Assembly: GCF_028621715.1 (NCBI RefSeq)
Contig: NZ_CP117466.1
Coordinates: forward strand, 940,501 to 1,004,500
DNA: 64,000 nt
Origin: Paracoccus marcusii
GTDB lineage: Bacteria > Pseudomonadota > Alphaproteobacteria > Rhodobacterales > Rhodobacteraceae
Direction: 5' to 3'
Shown here in pieces: positions 18,621 to 27,124 of this stretch. Each line of letters opens with the position of its first letter. The first letter of the stretch is position 1. Made by a program: the position numbers and the translations under genes. Below the pieces are notes generated by a model. The model made no database searches and was not told where the DNA came from. It was given only the letters and a program-made list of their open reading frames with translations.

Positions 18621-19283
18621 ATGAAAGCCATCACCAGCCTCACGGCGCTGGTCCTGGGCGCGTCCTTGGCCGGCATGGCTTGGGCGCAGACCGAAACGAC
18701 GCCCCCGGCGGACGCGGGCGCTGGTGCGGCCGCCGCCGTGTCGGGTGATGCCGCGGCAGAGGCCCCCGCCAATGCCGCAGCCGCCGAACCTGCAGCCGAC
18801 GCAGCCGCCGAAGGGACCGAGACCGCAGCGGCAGGCGCCCATGTCCTGCCCAACGGCCAGGACATGACCCCGGTCGAGGAGCTGGACGGCCGCTGGCGCA
18901 ATGACGAGGGCATTCCGACCTTCAAGGTCGAGGATGGCGTCGTCGATTTCGCGACCTTCAACGGTTTCCGCCGCTATCACGCGGAATGCCATGTCTGCCA
19001 CGGTCCTGACGGCGAGGGGTCGACCTACGCCCCTGCGTTGAAGGAATCGGTGCTGCGCATGGATTATTACGACTTCATGCAGACCGTGGCGTCGGGCCGG
19101 CAGGGCACGAACTCAGTCATGCCCGCCTTCGGCACCAACAAGAACGTCTGGTGCTATATCGACGACATCTATGTCTATCTGCTGGCGCATGGCACCGGCG
19201 AGATCGGTCGCGGTCGTCCGGCGGAACGCGCCGACAAGTCAGAAGAGTATACCGCGCAGGAAGATTCCTGCATGTCCAGTTGA
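18621..19283 (+). CDS. xoxG: Periplasmic c-type cytochrome, electron acceptor of XoxF
   Basis: Monoheme cytochrome c expected to take electrons from XoxF. The 220-residue protein has a signal peptide (1-22, cleavage at AWA-Q), then an Ala/Pro/Glu-rich low-complexity linker to about residue 73, then a heme site C123xxC126H127 with probable axial Met167 in SVMPAFG. In Paracoccus denitrificans the equivalent gene next to xoxF is cycB (cytochrome c553i). The linker could tether or space the heme domain. The following xoxJ starts inside its stop codon region (TTGA). Confidence 0.92.
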   Translation: MKAITSLTALVLGASLAGMAWAQTETTPPADAGAGAAAAVSGDAAAEAPANAAAAEPAADAAAEGTETAAAGAHVLPNGQDMTPVEELDGRWRNDEGIPTFKVEDGVVDFATFNGFRRYHAECHVCHGPDGEGSTYAPALKESVLRMDYYDFMQTVASGRQGTNSVMPAFGTNKNVWCYIDDIYVYLLAHGTGEIGRGRPAERADKSEEYTAQEDSCMSS

Positions 19284-20101
19284 CGGCCCTAGGACGCCTT
19301 GCCGGGCTGGTGCTGGCGGTGGGGGTGCTGTCCACCCCGGCCGCGGCCCAGGTGGCGGATCTGCGCTCCACCACCCAGTTTCGGGTCTGCGCCGACCCCG
19401 CGAATGCGCCGATGTCCAGCCGCGACGGCAGCGGGTTCGAGAACAAGCTGGCCGAGTTCTTCGGCCAGCAGCTTGGACTGCCGGTGACCTATTTCTGGTT
19501 CCCGTCGGGCATGGGGTTCGTGCAACGCACCCTGCGGGAGGGCAACTGCGACGTGGTGATCGGTTATGCCCAAGGGGACGAACTGGTCCAGAACACCAAC
19601 CACTACTATACCTCGGTCTATGGCATCGTGACGCGCAGGGACGGTTCGTTGGCCAAGGTTGACCGCCTCAGCGACCCGGCGCTGAAGGCGGTCGGCATCG
19701 GCGTCGTGGCGGGCACGCCGCCTGCCACGCATCTTGCGCGGGCGGGTCTGGCGCCCAACATGCGCGGCGCGGACCTGTTCGTCGACCGCCGGGTCGAGGA
19801 TCCGATGGGCGATCTGCTGGAGGATGTTCGCAGCGGTGCGACGGGCGCCGCCGTGCTGTGGGGCCCGTTGGCCGGACCGCGCGTCAAGGACGACCCCGAC
19901 CTGCAATTCACGCCCCTGCTGCACGAGGAGGCGTCGCCGCGCCTGTTCTTCCGCATCACCATGGGCGTGCGCCCCGAGGAGCAGGAATGGAAGCGCGAGC
20001 TGAACAGCTTGATCCGTCGCAATCAGGACGGCATCAACCAGATCCTGCACGATGCCGGGGTGCCGCTGGTCGACGACTATGGCAAGGAAGTGCTGCCGTG
20101 A
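19280..20101 (+). CDS. xoxJ: XoxJ, periplasmic binding-protein-like partner of XoxF
   Basis: MoxJ/XoxJ-type protein with a solute-binding fold, thought to assist XoxF maturation or activation. From TTG at 19280 the 273-residue product starts with a clean signal peptide (TALGRLAGLVLAVG, cleavage near AAAQ), then FRVCADPANAPMSS and GCDVVIGYAQGDE-like CDVVIGYAQGDE, both typical of the family. No ATG or GTG gives a credible signal peptide, so a TTG start overlapping the cytochrome stop is the best call. The next gene overlaps by GTGA. Confidence 0.9.
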   Translation: MTALGRLAGLVLAVGVLSTPAAAQVADLRSTTQFRVCADPANAPMSSRDGSGFENKLAEFFGQQLGLPVTYFWFPSGMGFVQRTLREGNCDVVIGYAQGDELVQNTNHYYTSVYGIVTRRDGSLAKVDRLSDPALKAVGIGVVAGTPPATHLARAGLAPNMRGADLFVDRRVEDPMGDLLEDVRSGATGAAVLWGPLAGPRVKDDPDLQFTPLLHEEASPRLFFRITMGVRPEEQEWKRELNSLIRRNQDGINQILHDAGVPLVDDYGKEVLP

Positions 20102-20628
20102 TCCGGCTGCTGACGCTGGCGCTGCTGCTGGCACCCGCGGCGCGGGCCGAAACCGTGCCCGAGCCCGACACCTATCACGGCGAACCCTACCGCTCTCCGG
20201 TTCCTGCAACGCTGGCCGGGGCGCAGGTCATCGACGTGGGTCAGGCCATCGCCCTGCAGGGGCAGGCGGCGTTTCTGGACGTGCTGCCGCGGCCCAAGGC
20301 CAAGCCCGCGGGCCTTCCAGAGGGGACGATCTGGAACGAGCCGCCCCACCGCTCGATTCCCGGCGCCGAATGGCTGTGGGACACCGGGTACGAAGCCCTG
20401 TCCCCTGCCGAGGAAGCGCGCCTGCGCGACGGCCTGACCCGCGCCAAGGCCGGCGATCCCGATCGCCCCGTGGTGATCTTTTGCCGGTCCGACTGCTGGA
20501 TGAGCTGGAACGCCGCGCGGCGGGCGGTCGAATGGGGCTTTGACCCGGTGATCTGGTTCCCCGGCGGTACGGATGCCTGGGAACAGGCCGGCCAGCCGCT
20601 GGTCACCGTGGAGCCTGTCGCCCCGTAA
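20098..20628 (+). CDS. PQQ-associated CXXCW-motif rhodanese-like protein
   Basis: Exported 176-residue rhodanese-fold protein of the 'PQQ-dependent catabolism-associated CXXCW motif' type. A signal peptide spans residues 1-17; the rhodanese active-site loop region reads FCRSDCWMSWNAA with C129, C133 and W134. The family is linked to quinoprotein dehydrogenase clusters but its reaction is unknown; a redox or persulfide role is conceivable. GTG start overlaps the xoxJ stop (GTGA). Its 3' end overlaps the convergent beta-propeller gene by 26 bases. Confidence 0.85.
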   Translation: MIRLLTLALLLAPAARAETVPEPDTYHGEPYRSPVPATLAGAQVIDVGQAIALQGQAAFLDVLPRPKAKPAGLPEGTIWNEPPHRSIPGAEWLWDTGYEALSPAEEARLRDGLTRAKAGDPDRPVVIFCRSDCWMSWNAARRAVEWGFDPVIWFPGGTDAWEQAGQPLVTVEPVAP

Positions 20629-21532
20629 AGCTGCCGAAGGCGCGGGGACCTGACGGCACGTCGATGCTGTGCGTCACCACCAGCGTCTTGGCGTCCAGAA
20701 TCGTAAGCGTGTCCGAATCCCAGTTCGCGACCGCGACGCCGCTGCCGTCGGGCAGGGTCGCGATTCCTTCGGGATAATCGCCCATGGTGACGGTCGTCAC
20801 CGGGTCCAGCGTGGCTGCGTCGAACACGGTGACGGTGCCGTCATACTGGTCGGTGACGAAACCCCGCCCCCCGGCAAAGGCGACGGCATAGGGATGGCTG
20901 CCGGTTGGCACCTGGCCCGTCAGCAGCCCCGCGACAGGATCGATGACCGACACCACATCCCCTTGTACATCGGCCGAAAACAGCTGTCCGTCATGGAAGG
21001 TCACGCCGAAGGGATGCGCCCCGGCCGTCGCCACGCGATGCAGCAGCGCCCCGGTTCCGGCGTCGAATATGCTGACCTGATCCGAATCACGATCGGCCGT
21101 CGCCACCAGGCCCATACCGTCGGTCGCCACGCCTGCCGGCGCGTCGCCGGTTGGCGCGCTCCAGACCGGCTGCAGGTCGGCGTCCAGCCGGGTCAGCCGC
21201 GCACCGTACCAGTCGGTGACGAAGACCCCGCCATCGCCCGCCGCGGCCAATCCGAAGGCCCCGGCGCCCAGGTCCCGATGGGCCAAGGGCAAGGCGTCTT
21301 CGTCCAACACGTGCAGGCGTCCGCTGTCGGCGGCAATGACATAGACGCGTCCGACCTGCGGGTCATAGGCTACAGGCGCAGGGGCATCTGGAATGTCGGC
21401 CGTCGCAATGATCGCGCCCGTCCCCAGGTCGATCACCGACAACGCATCGGCGTTCTGCGAGGTCACGAACGCAAGATCCCCGGCCAAGACCGGGGACCCT
21501 GTCAGCAGCAGCGCCAAGAACGCGCCCCGCAC
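20603..21532 (-). CDS. Secreted YVTN-type beta-propeller protein (first copy)
   Basis: A 309-residue exported protein with a short signal peptide (cleavage near VLAG) and about seven repeats of the kind LSVIDLGTGAII, VSVIDPVAGLL, VTVFDAATLDPV and LTILDAKTL, the pattern of YncE/YVTN propellers. Function unknown; likely a periplasmic scaffold or sensor. GTG start directly abuts the stop of the SRPBCC gene upstream, so it is the last gene of a three-gene minus-strand operon. It converges on and overlaps the rhodanese-like gene. Confidence 0.82.
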   Translation of the reverse strand: MRGAFLALLLTGSPVLAGDLAFVTSQNADALSVIDLGTGAIIATADIPDAPAPVAYDPQVGRVYVIAADSGRLHVLDEDALPLAHRDLGAGAFGLAAAGDGGVFVTDWYGARLTRLDADLQPVWSAPTGDAPAGVATDGMGLVATADRDSDQVSIFDAGTGALLHRVATAGAHPFGVTFHDGQLFSADVQGDVVSVIDPVAGLLTGQVPTGSHPYAVAFAGGRGFVTDQYDGTVTVFDAATLDPVTTVTMGDYPEGIATLPDGSGVAVANWDSDTLTILDAKTLVVTHSIDVPSGPRAFGSFTGRQAPR

Positions 21533-22090
21533 CTATTCGACGCGGCCAAAGCGTTCCGCCAGGGCGTCCAGCCCGGCCTGATAGACGCCGTCGACCGCTG
21601 CGATGGCGGCATCGTCGTTCAGTTCGGCCGGGGGTTCGTTGTTCGGGAAACCGCGATAGAAGCCGCCCTTCCACAGGACCTCGGCCTTGCCGTCCTTGTC
21701 GCTGACCTGCAGCGTCGAGGAGTAGTTGGTCACCGGCAGGACCGCCGTGTCGACCTCGGTGATCATGTACTTGTACATCATCTTGTCGTTGTCGATGGCC
21801 ATCAGCTGTTCGGTGATGGTGGGCGCCCCGTCGCCGTTCAGTGTCAGCACGCGGGTTGATTCGTCGGGAACGTCCGCTGCCGCGCCCTCGGGCGTCATCG
21901 CGGTCGATGCGACCACCGGATGCCAGCTCATGTCGTCGAAGCGGCCGATCACCTCCCATACCTCGGCGGGGGTGGCATCCAGCGTCACGGTCTTTTCCGT
22001 CTTCAGGCGCGACGGGCCATGCGCCCCCGCCATCCCCGTCAGGGCCAGCACCGCACCAAGCGCGCCCGCCAGAACTGTCGTCGTCCTCAT
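21533..22090 (-). CDS. Exported SRPBCC-family protein (MxaD-like)
   Basis: A 185-residue protein with a signal peptide (about 1-23, cleavage near AGA-H) followed by a START-like SRPBCC fold: TLDATPAEVWEVIGRFDDMSWHPVV at the start of the domain, then VLTLNGDG, and a long C-terminal helix. It resembles MxaD, which in methylotrophs aids the methanol dehydrogenase-cytochrome interaction, so a helper role for XoxF is plausible. Its ATG overlaps the stop of the next upstream gene (ATGA). Confidence 0.8.
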   Translation of the reverse strand: MRTTTVLAGALGAVLALTGMAGAHGPSRLKTEKTVTLDATPAEVWEVIGRFDDMSWHPVVASTAMTPEGAAADVPDESTRVLTLNGDGAPTITEQLMAIDNDKMMYKYMITEVDTAVLPVTNYSSTLQVSDKDGKAEVLWKGGFYRGFPNNEPPAELNDDAAIAAVDGVYQAGLDALAERFGRVE

Positions 22091-22593
22091 TCCTTCCGTT
22101 CCTCCCGAAAGATCACATTTCTCAGCAGATAGCTGTAGCCGCGCCGGAACGCGTCATCGGTGTTGCCGCGGATCTCGACCGATCCGGCGCGCACGGTCTC
22201 TCCGGTTTCGGTATCGCGCAGGGTCAGATTGACCGACTGGATCAGGTTGGAGACCTTCTGCACCTCTCCGGCGATGGCATAGTCCGATCCCATCCCGCGG
22301 GCGATCTTGGTATCGGCGCCGTTCGACCGGACCGGGTTCAGGATGCCCGCCACCGCCTCGGCCGGGGGCGGGGTCAGGGCAAAGCCGCGTCCGGTCAGGT
22401 CTTCGGCGATGAAATCCTCGACCATGGCGATGCGCGCGGTCTCGTCCGCGCGGACGCCGTTGATGGCTCCCTCGGTCGAGGTGTCGATGTAATGCAGGCC
22501 GAACCAGGTCGCGGTCCCCGGGGGCGGTGCCGGCTGGGCAAGGGCGGCCATGGGGGCCAGCAGCAAGGTCGATATCAGGCCGAAACGGGTCAT
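22087..22593 (-). CDS. Secreted protein of unknown function (DUF3280/DUF2380-like)
   Basis: A 168-residue exported protein: signal peptide about 1-19 (cleavage near ALA-Q), then FGLHYIDTSTEGA, a segment with TDTKIAR-like ADTKIARGMGSDYAIAGEVQKVSN, and VEIRGNTDDAFRRGYSYLLRN. I recall this pattern from uncharacterised proteins adjoining quinoprotein alcohol dehydrogenase gene sets; the exact DUF number is from memory. First gene of the minus-strand trio, divergent from the binding-protein gene with 161 bases between. The ATG at 22593 gives a proper signal peptide, the open frame upstream does not. Confidence 0.7.
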   Translation of the reverse strand: MTRFGLISTLLLAPMAALAQPAPPPGTATWFGLHYIDTSTEGAINGVRADETARIAMVEDFIAEDLTGRGFALTPPPAEAVAGILNPVRSNGADTKIARGMGSDYAIAGEVQKVSNLIQSVNLTLRDTETGETVRAGSVEIRGNTDDAFRRGYSYLLRNVIFREERKE

Positions 22594-22754
22594 TCCCCGA
22601 CCATGCGCCGGGGTCGGACAGGCGTCCATTAAGACAAAAGGTGCAGCCGCCCCCGACTTTGGGTTGAGGGAAAAAGTTCCCGGACGAAACGGGAACAATA
22701 ACCGGCTTGCCGCATCCCGGATCACCCCCCACCATGCCTGCAGGGAGAGACGAA

Positions 22755-23942
22755 ATGTTCAAAGGAATCATGGGACTTTTGGCTGGTGCCGTGGCACTGG
22801 CCCAGCCCGTCGCGGCCCAGACCCCGGACCCGGTGCAGATCCGCACGGCCGTGCTGCGGGTCGACGACCCTGGCCTGCCGCCGATCTCGCGGCTGGACCT
22901 GATGCCCGCCGATCTGGGTTTTGCAGGCGCGCGCCTGGCGATCGAGGACAACGACACCACCGGCCGCTTCATGGGCCAGGACTTCGAGGCCGAGGAGGTG
23001 GCTGCCACCCCCGAGACCGCCGAGGCCGAGATGGCACGCTTGCTGGACGAGGGGGTGCAGTTCATCGTGCTTCTGGCCGATGACGCGACGACCCTGGCCC
23101 TGGCCGATCAGGCGGGGGACCGGGCGATGGTCTTCAATGCGATGGCGCGCGGCGACAACCTGCGCGGGACCGATTGCCGGTTCAACACGATCCACGTCGC
23201 GCCAAGCCGCGCGATGCTGACCGACGCCATGACGCAGTTCCTGATGTGGAAGAACTGGCCCCGCTGGTTCCTGATCCACGGCAGCCACCCCGAGGACCAA
23301 GCCCTGGCCCAGGCCTGGCGCACCAGCGCCGCCAAGTTCGGCGCCCAGATCGTCGAGGAACGCGAATACACCGATACCGGCGGCGCGCGCCGCACCGACA
23401 GCGGCCATGTGCAGGTCCAGGCGCAGATGCCCGTCTTTACGCAGCGCGCCGCGGACCATGATGTGGTCATTGCCGCGGACGAGGCGGACGTCTTCGCCGC
23501 CTATCTGCCCTATCTGACCTGGGACGCGCGCCCGGTGGCGGGATCCGCCGGGCTGGTTCCGCGCAGCTGGCACCCGGCGATGGAGGCCTGGGGCGGCACC
23601 CAGTTCCAGAACCGCTTCGAGAAGCTGGCCGCCCGCCCGATCCGCGAGGAGGATTACCAGACCTGGCTGTCGCTGCGCATCGTCGGAGAGGCGGCGACCC
23701 GCACCAATTCCGGCGACCCCGCCGCGCTGAAGGAGTTCATCCTGTCCCCCGATTTCGACGTCGCGGGGTTCAAGGGCCAGGCCCTGACGGTGCGCGACTG
23801 GGACCACCAGGTGCGCCAACCCATCCTGCTGACCACCGGCGTGCTGACCACCTCGGTCAGCCCGCAGGACCAGTACCTGCATCAGACCAGCCAGCTGGAC
23901 ACGCTGGGCGTCGACCGCCCCGAAACCCAATGCCAATTCTGA
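22755..23942 (+). CDS. ABC transporter substrate-binding protein, quinoprotein-associated
   Basis: A 395-residue periplasmic protein of the Leu/Ile/Val (type I) binding fold, matching the 'PQQ-dependent alcohol dehydrogenase system' ABC binding family. Signal peptide 1-21 (cleavage AA-Q); then FAGARLAIEDNDTTGRFMGQ, VQFIVLLAD, and NTIHVAPSRAMLTDAM. GGGAGAG before the ATG fixes the start. No LivH/LivM-type permeases are encoded nearby; the only ABC transporter in the operon is of the ABC-2 export type, so the usual import role is doubtful. Ligand unknown. Confidence 0.85.
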   Translation: MFKGIMGLLAGAVALAQPVAAQTPDPVQIRTAVLRVDDPGLPPISRLDLMPADLGFAGARLAIEDNDTTGRFMGQDFEAEEVAATPETAEAEMARLLDEGVQFIVLLADDATTLALADQAGDRAMVFNAMARGDNLRGTDCRFNTIHVAPSRAMLTDAMTQFLMWKNWPRWFLIHGSHPEDQALAQAWRTSAAKFGAQIVEEREYTDTGGARRTDSGHVQVQAQMPVFTQRAADHDVVIAADEADVFAAYLPYLTWDARPVAGSAGLVPRSWHPAMEAWGGTQFQNRFEKLAARPIREEDYQTWLSLRIVGEAATRTNSGDPAALKEFILSPDFDVAGFKGQALTVRDWDHQVRQPILLTTGVLTTSVSPQDQYLHQTSQLDTLGVDRPETQCQF

Positions 23943-23950
23943 GAGGCCGC

Positions 23951-24922
23951 ATGCGACATCTTCTGAGTGCCACCACCGGGCTTGCGCTGATGCTTGCCGC
24001 CGGACCCGCCCTGGCGAACCGCGTCTTCGTCACCAACGAGCGCAGCAACGACGTCACCGTCCTGGACGGAGAGACGTTCGAGGTCATCGGGACCTATCCC
24101 GTGGGCAACCGCCCCCGCGGCATCACCATCAGCCCCGACGGGACCGAGCTGTATGTCTGCGCGTCGGACGATAACCTGGTGCGCGTCTTCAACTCCGAGA
24201 CGATGGAGGAGATGCACACCCTGCCGTCGGGTCCAGACCCGGAGCTGTTCGTGCTGCATCCGTCGGGCAACCCGCTGTTCATCGCCAACGAGGACGACAA
24301 CATCGTCACCGTGGTCGACACCAAGACCCACCAGATGCTGGCCGAGGTGCCGGTCGGCGTCGAGCCCGAGGGCATGGGCGTCAGCCCCGATGGCAAGGTC
24401 GTGATCAACACGTCGGAAACGACGAACATGGCGCATTTCATCGACACCGAGACGTTCCAGATCACCGCCAACGTGCTGGTCGACAGCCGCCCGCGCTTTG
24501 CCCAGTACACCGCCGACGGAACCAAGCTGTACGTGACGTCCGAGATCGGCGGCACGGTCAGCGTGATCGACCCGGCCACGCAGACGATCACCAAGAAGAT
24601 CAGTTTCGACATCCCCGGCGTCCTGCCCGAGGCGATCCAGCCGGTCGGCGCCCGCGTGACATCCGACGGGTCCAAGCTGTTCGTGGCCTTGGGGCCGGCC
24701 AACCGGGTTGCCGTGATCGACGCCACCACCGACGAGGTGACCGATTACCTGCTGGTCGGGCAGCGGGTCTGGCAGCTGGCCTTCAGCCCGGACGAGAAAT
24801 ACCTCTATACCACCAACGGCAATTCCAACGACGTGTCGATCATCGACGTGGCCGCCAACGAGGTCGTCCGCTCGGTTCCCGTGGGGCAGCAGCCCTGGGG
24901 TGTCGTCGTCGCCCCGGACTGA
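23951..24922 (+). CDS. PQQ-associated YVTN beta-propeller protein (second copy)
   Basis: A 323-residue exported seven-bladed-propeller type protein. The signal peptide ends near ALAN; repeats follow as NDVTVLDGETFEVIGTYPVG, NIVTVVDTKTHQMLAEVPVG, GTVSVIDPATQTI and DVSIIDVAANEVVRSVPVG. It corresponds to the 'PQQ-dependent catabolism-associated beta-propeller' family. Starts eight bases after the binding-protein stop, so the two are one transcript. Distinct from, but related in repeat type to, the protein encoded at 20603-21532. Confidence 0.85.
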   Translation: MRHLLSATTGLALMLAAGPALANRVFVTNERSNDVTVLDGETFEVIGTYPVGNRPRGITISPDGTELYVCASDDNLVRVFNSETMEEMHTLPSGPDPELFVLHPSGNPLFIANEDDNIVTVVDTKTHQMLAEVPVGVEPEGMGVSPDGKVVINTSETTNMAHFIDTETFQITANVLVDSRPRFAQYTADGTKLYVTSEIGGTVSVIDPATQTITKKISFDIPGVLPEAIQPVGARVTSDGSKLFVALGPANRVAVIDATTDEVTDYLLVGQRVWQLAFSPDEKYLYTTNGNSNDVSIIDVAANEVVRSVPVGQQPWGVVVAPD

Positions 24923-24959
24923 TCCGGCATCCCTGCATATCCTGAGGAGGAGAGATTCC

Positions 24960-25574
24960 ATGACCACGCTGACGAAACTGATGTCCGGTGCCGCCTTGGC
25001 CCTGATCCTGGCGGTGCCCGCCACCGCCCAGGATGCCGCGGCCTCCGACGCCTCTGCCGAGCAGGCACCCGGCGGCGATGCCGTTGTGGGCGAACCTGCC
25101 GAGGCGGGCACCCAATCGGGCGAGGCCGTCGAGGCGGACGAGGATGATGACGACGAGGAGGAGGAGGCTCCGTCCGAGGGGACCTATGACGCGACCGGCA
25201 TGTTTGATTACGGCTTCTCGGGCCTTCTGGCGCGGGAGAACCGTACCGACCTGGCGCCCCTGACGCTGGCATCCGGCCAGCCCGTCGCAGGCGGCGAATA
25301 CACGATCAAGTCGGGCGGCTACTATCGCATCAACATCGTGGCCGACGGCAGCCAGGAGCTGGCCCTGTCGGGCGGCGACTTCTTCCGCGCGATCTGGATC
25401 AACGAGATCGTCATCGGCGACACCGAGATCCGGCCGATGGGCGTGCACAGCATCGAATTCGATGCCGACGGCACGGCGGTCCTCAGCTTCGTCGCGGTGC
25501 TGCCCGGTCGATACACCTTGTCAGTGCCGGGTTCTTCGGGCGACAGTCTGCAAGCCGTCTTCAACATCCAGTAG
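24960..25574 (+). CDS. Secreted beta-sandwich protein with an Asp/Glu run
   Basis: A 204-residue exported protein of unknown function. After a signal peptide (about 1-23, ending TAQ) comes a low-complexity region rich in Ala, Glu and Asp, including the uninterrupted acidic run DEDDDDEEEE at 60-69. The remainder (about 85-204) has alternating beta-strand patterns ending PGRYTLSVPG, reminiscent of a cupredoxin fold, but there is no cysteine, and the His/Met copper ligands are not evident. Strong GGAGGAG before ATG 24960. It lies between the propeller and the ABC ATPase. The acidic run could bind calcium or lanthanide; that is speculation. Confidence 0.78.
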   Translation: MTTLTKLMSGAALALILAVPATAQDAAASDASAEQAPGGDAVVGEPAEAGTQSGEAVEADEDDDDEEEEAPSEGTYDATGMFDYGFSGLLARENRTDLAPLTLASGQPVAGGEYTIKSGGYYRINIVADGSQELALSGGDFFRAIWINEIVIGDTEIRPMGVHSIEFDADGTAVLSFVAVLPGRYTLSVPGSSGDSLQAVFNIQ

Positions 25575-25580
25575 GGTTCA

Positions 25581-26303
25581 TTGACCGCCGCGTTGCAGAT
25601 CGACCGTGTCAGCCACAATTTCGGTGCCGTGCAGGCGCTGGACGACGTGTCGCTGACGGTGCCGCGCGGCGGATTCACCGCCCTTCTGGGGGTGAACGGC
25701 GCGGGCAAGACCACGCTGTTCTCGCTTGTGACGCGGCTCTACAACAACCGGTCGGGGATGATCCGCGTGGCGGGGCACGACCTGCGGCGCGAACCGTCGC
25801 AGGCGCTGGCCCGTCTGGGCGTGGTCTTTCAAAGCCGCGCGATGGATGCCGACCTGACGATCCGCCAGAACCTGATCTATCACGCCAGCCTGCACGGGAT
25901 ACCCGGCAGACTGGCGAGGCCACGCATCGAACAGGTCCTGGGCCAGGTCGATCTGGCCGACAAGGCCGACACCCGCGTCACCGCCCTGTCCGGCGGCCAG
26001 TCGCGCCGCGCCGAGATCGCGCGCGCCCTGATCCACAGCCCCGACCTGCTGCTGCTGGACGAGGCGACGGTGGGCCTGGACGTGAAGTCCCGGGCCGAGG
26101 TGCTGGCCCTGACCCGCCGCCTGATCGCCCGCGATGGCGTGTCCGCCCTGTGGGCCACCCATATCATGGACGAGATCGACCCCGCCGACGACCTGGTGAT
26201 CCTGCATCGCGGCCGGGTGCTGCGCCAGGGTCGCGCCGCCGACATCGCCGGGCCGCACGGGCTGACGCGCGCCTTCCTGGACCTGACCGGAGTCGCGCCA
26301 TGA
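25581..26303 (+). CDS. ABC transporter ATP-binding protein, quinoprotein-associated
   Basis: A 240-residue ABC ATPase: Walker A GVNGAGKTT (37-45), Q-loop in VVFQSRAMD, signature LSGGQSRR (136-143), Walker B LLLLDEATVGLD (156-167) and the switch His in WATHIMDEID. It belongs to the exporter-type (DrrA/CcmA-like) subgroup seen in PQQ-dependent alcohol oxidation gene sets. TTG start at 25581, seven bases after the previous stop; no better start is in frame. Overlaps the permease gene by four bases (ATGA). Confidence 0.9.
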   Translation: MTAALQIDRVSHNFGAVQALDDVSLTVPRGGFTALLGVNGAGKTTLFSLVTRLYNNRSGMIRVAGHDLRREPSQALARLGVVFQSRAMDADLTIRQNLIYHASLHGIPGRLARPRIEQVLGQVDLADKADTRVTALSGGQSRRAEIARALIHSPDLLLLDEATVGLDVKSRAEVLALTRRLIARDGVSALWATHIMDEIDPADDLVILHRGRVLRQGRAADIAGPHGLTRAFLDLTGVAP

Positions 26304-27124
26304 CCGCACCCACCGACCGCCCCCGCGGCTGGCTGACCGCCTTTCTGGGCATCGCGCGCCGCGAGACGCTGCGCTTCGTCAACCAGCGCGGGCGCTTCCT
26401 GGCGGCACTGGTGCGCCCGCTGGTCTGGCTGTTCATCTTTGCCGCCGGGTTCCGCGCCGTGCTGGGTCTGTCGATCACGCCGCCCTATCAGACCTATGTC
26501 CTGTACGAGGTCTACGTGACCCCCGGCCTGGTCGCGATGATCCAGCTCTTCAACGGCATGCAGTCGTCGTTGTCGATGGTCTACGACCGAGAGACCGGGG
26601 CCATGCGCACGCTGCTGGTCAGCCCGTTTCCGCGTTGGTACCTGCTGGGATCCAAGCTGATCGCGGGGGTGATCGTGTCGATCATCCAGGTCTTCACCTT
26701 CCTGGCCATCGCGTATTGGTGGGGCATCCGCCCGCCCGTCTGGGGCTATGTCACCGTGATCCCGGCGCTGATCCTGTCGGGGCTGATGCTGGGCGCGATG
26801 GGTCTGTTCCTGTCCAGCGCGATCCGCCAGCTGGAGAATTTCGCGGGCGTCATGAACTTCGTGATCTTCCCGATGTTCTTTGCCTCGTCCGCGCTGTACC
26901 CGCTGTGGCGGATGCGCGAAAGCAGCCCGCTGTTGCACGACATCTGCGCCGTCAATCCCTTCACCCACGCGGTCGAGCTGATCCGGTTTGCGCTGTACAT
27001 GCAGGTGAACTGGACCGCCCTGGCGGTGGTCCTAGGATGTTTGGCGGGGTTCTTCGGCGCGGCGGTCTTCATGTATGATCCGCAAAAGGGCCTGTGGGCC
27101 CGGCGGAAAGGAGGTCCCGCATGA
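26300..27124 (+). CDS. ABC-2 type transporter permease, quinoprotein-associated
   Basis: A 274-residue inner-membrane protein with about six hydrophobic segments and the ABC-2 pattern (TPGLVAMIQLFNGMQ, YDRETGAMRTLLVSP, and NPFTHAVELIR near the C-terminus). It corresponds to the PedC-like alcohol-system permease family. Together with the preceding ATPase it should form an exporter of unknown substrate. Overlaps both neighbours (ATGA at each end), so the three downstream genes are translationally coupled. Confidence 0.9.
   Translation: MTAPTDRPRGWLTAFLGIARRETLRFVNQRGRFLAALVRPLVWLFIFAAGFRAVLGLSITPPYQTYVLYEVYVTPGLVAMIQLFNGMQSSLSMVYDRETGAMRTLLVSPFPRWYLLGSKLIAGVIVSIIQVFTFLAIAYWWGIRPPVWGYVTVIPALILSGLMLGAMGLFLSSAIRQLENFAGVMNFVIFPMFFASSALYPLWRMRESSPLLHDICAVNPFTHAVELIRFALYMQVNWTALAVVLGCLAGFFGAAVFMYDPQKGLWARRKGGPA

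Noticed and set aside
16476..19001. 841-codon minus-strand open frame opposite xoxF and its cytochrome
   Set aside because: A shadow of the xoxF and cytochrome genes. Its composition follows the opposite strand's codon pattern and it resembles no known protein.
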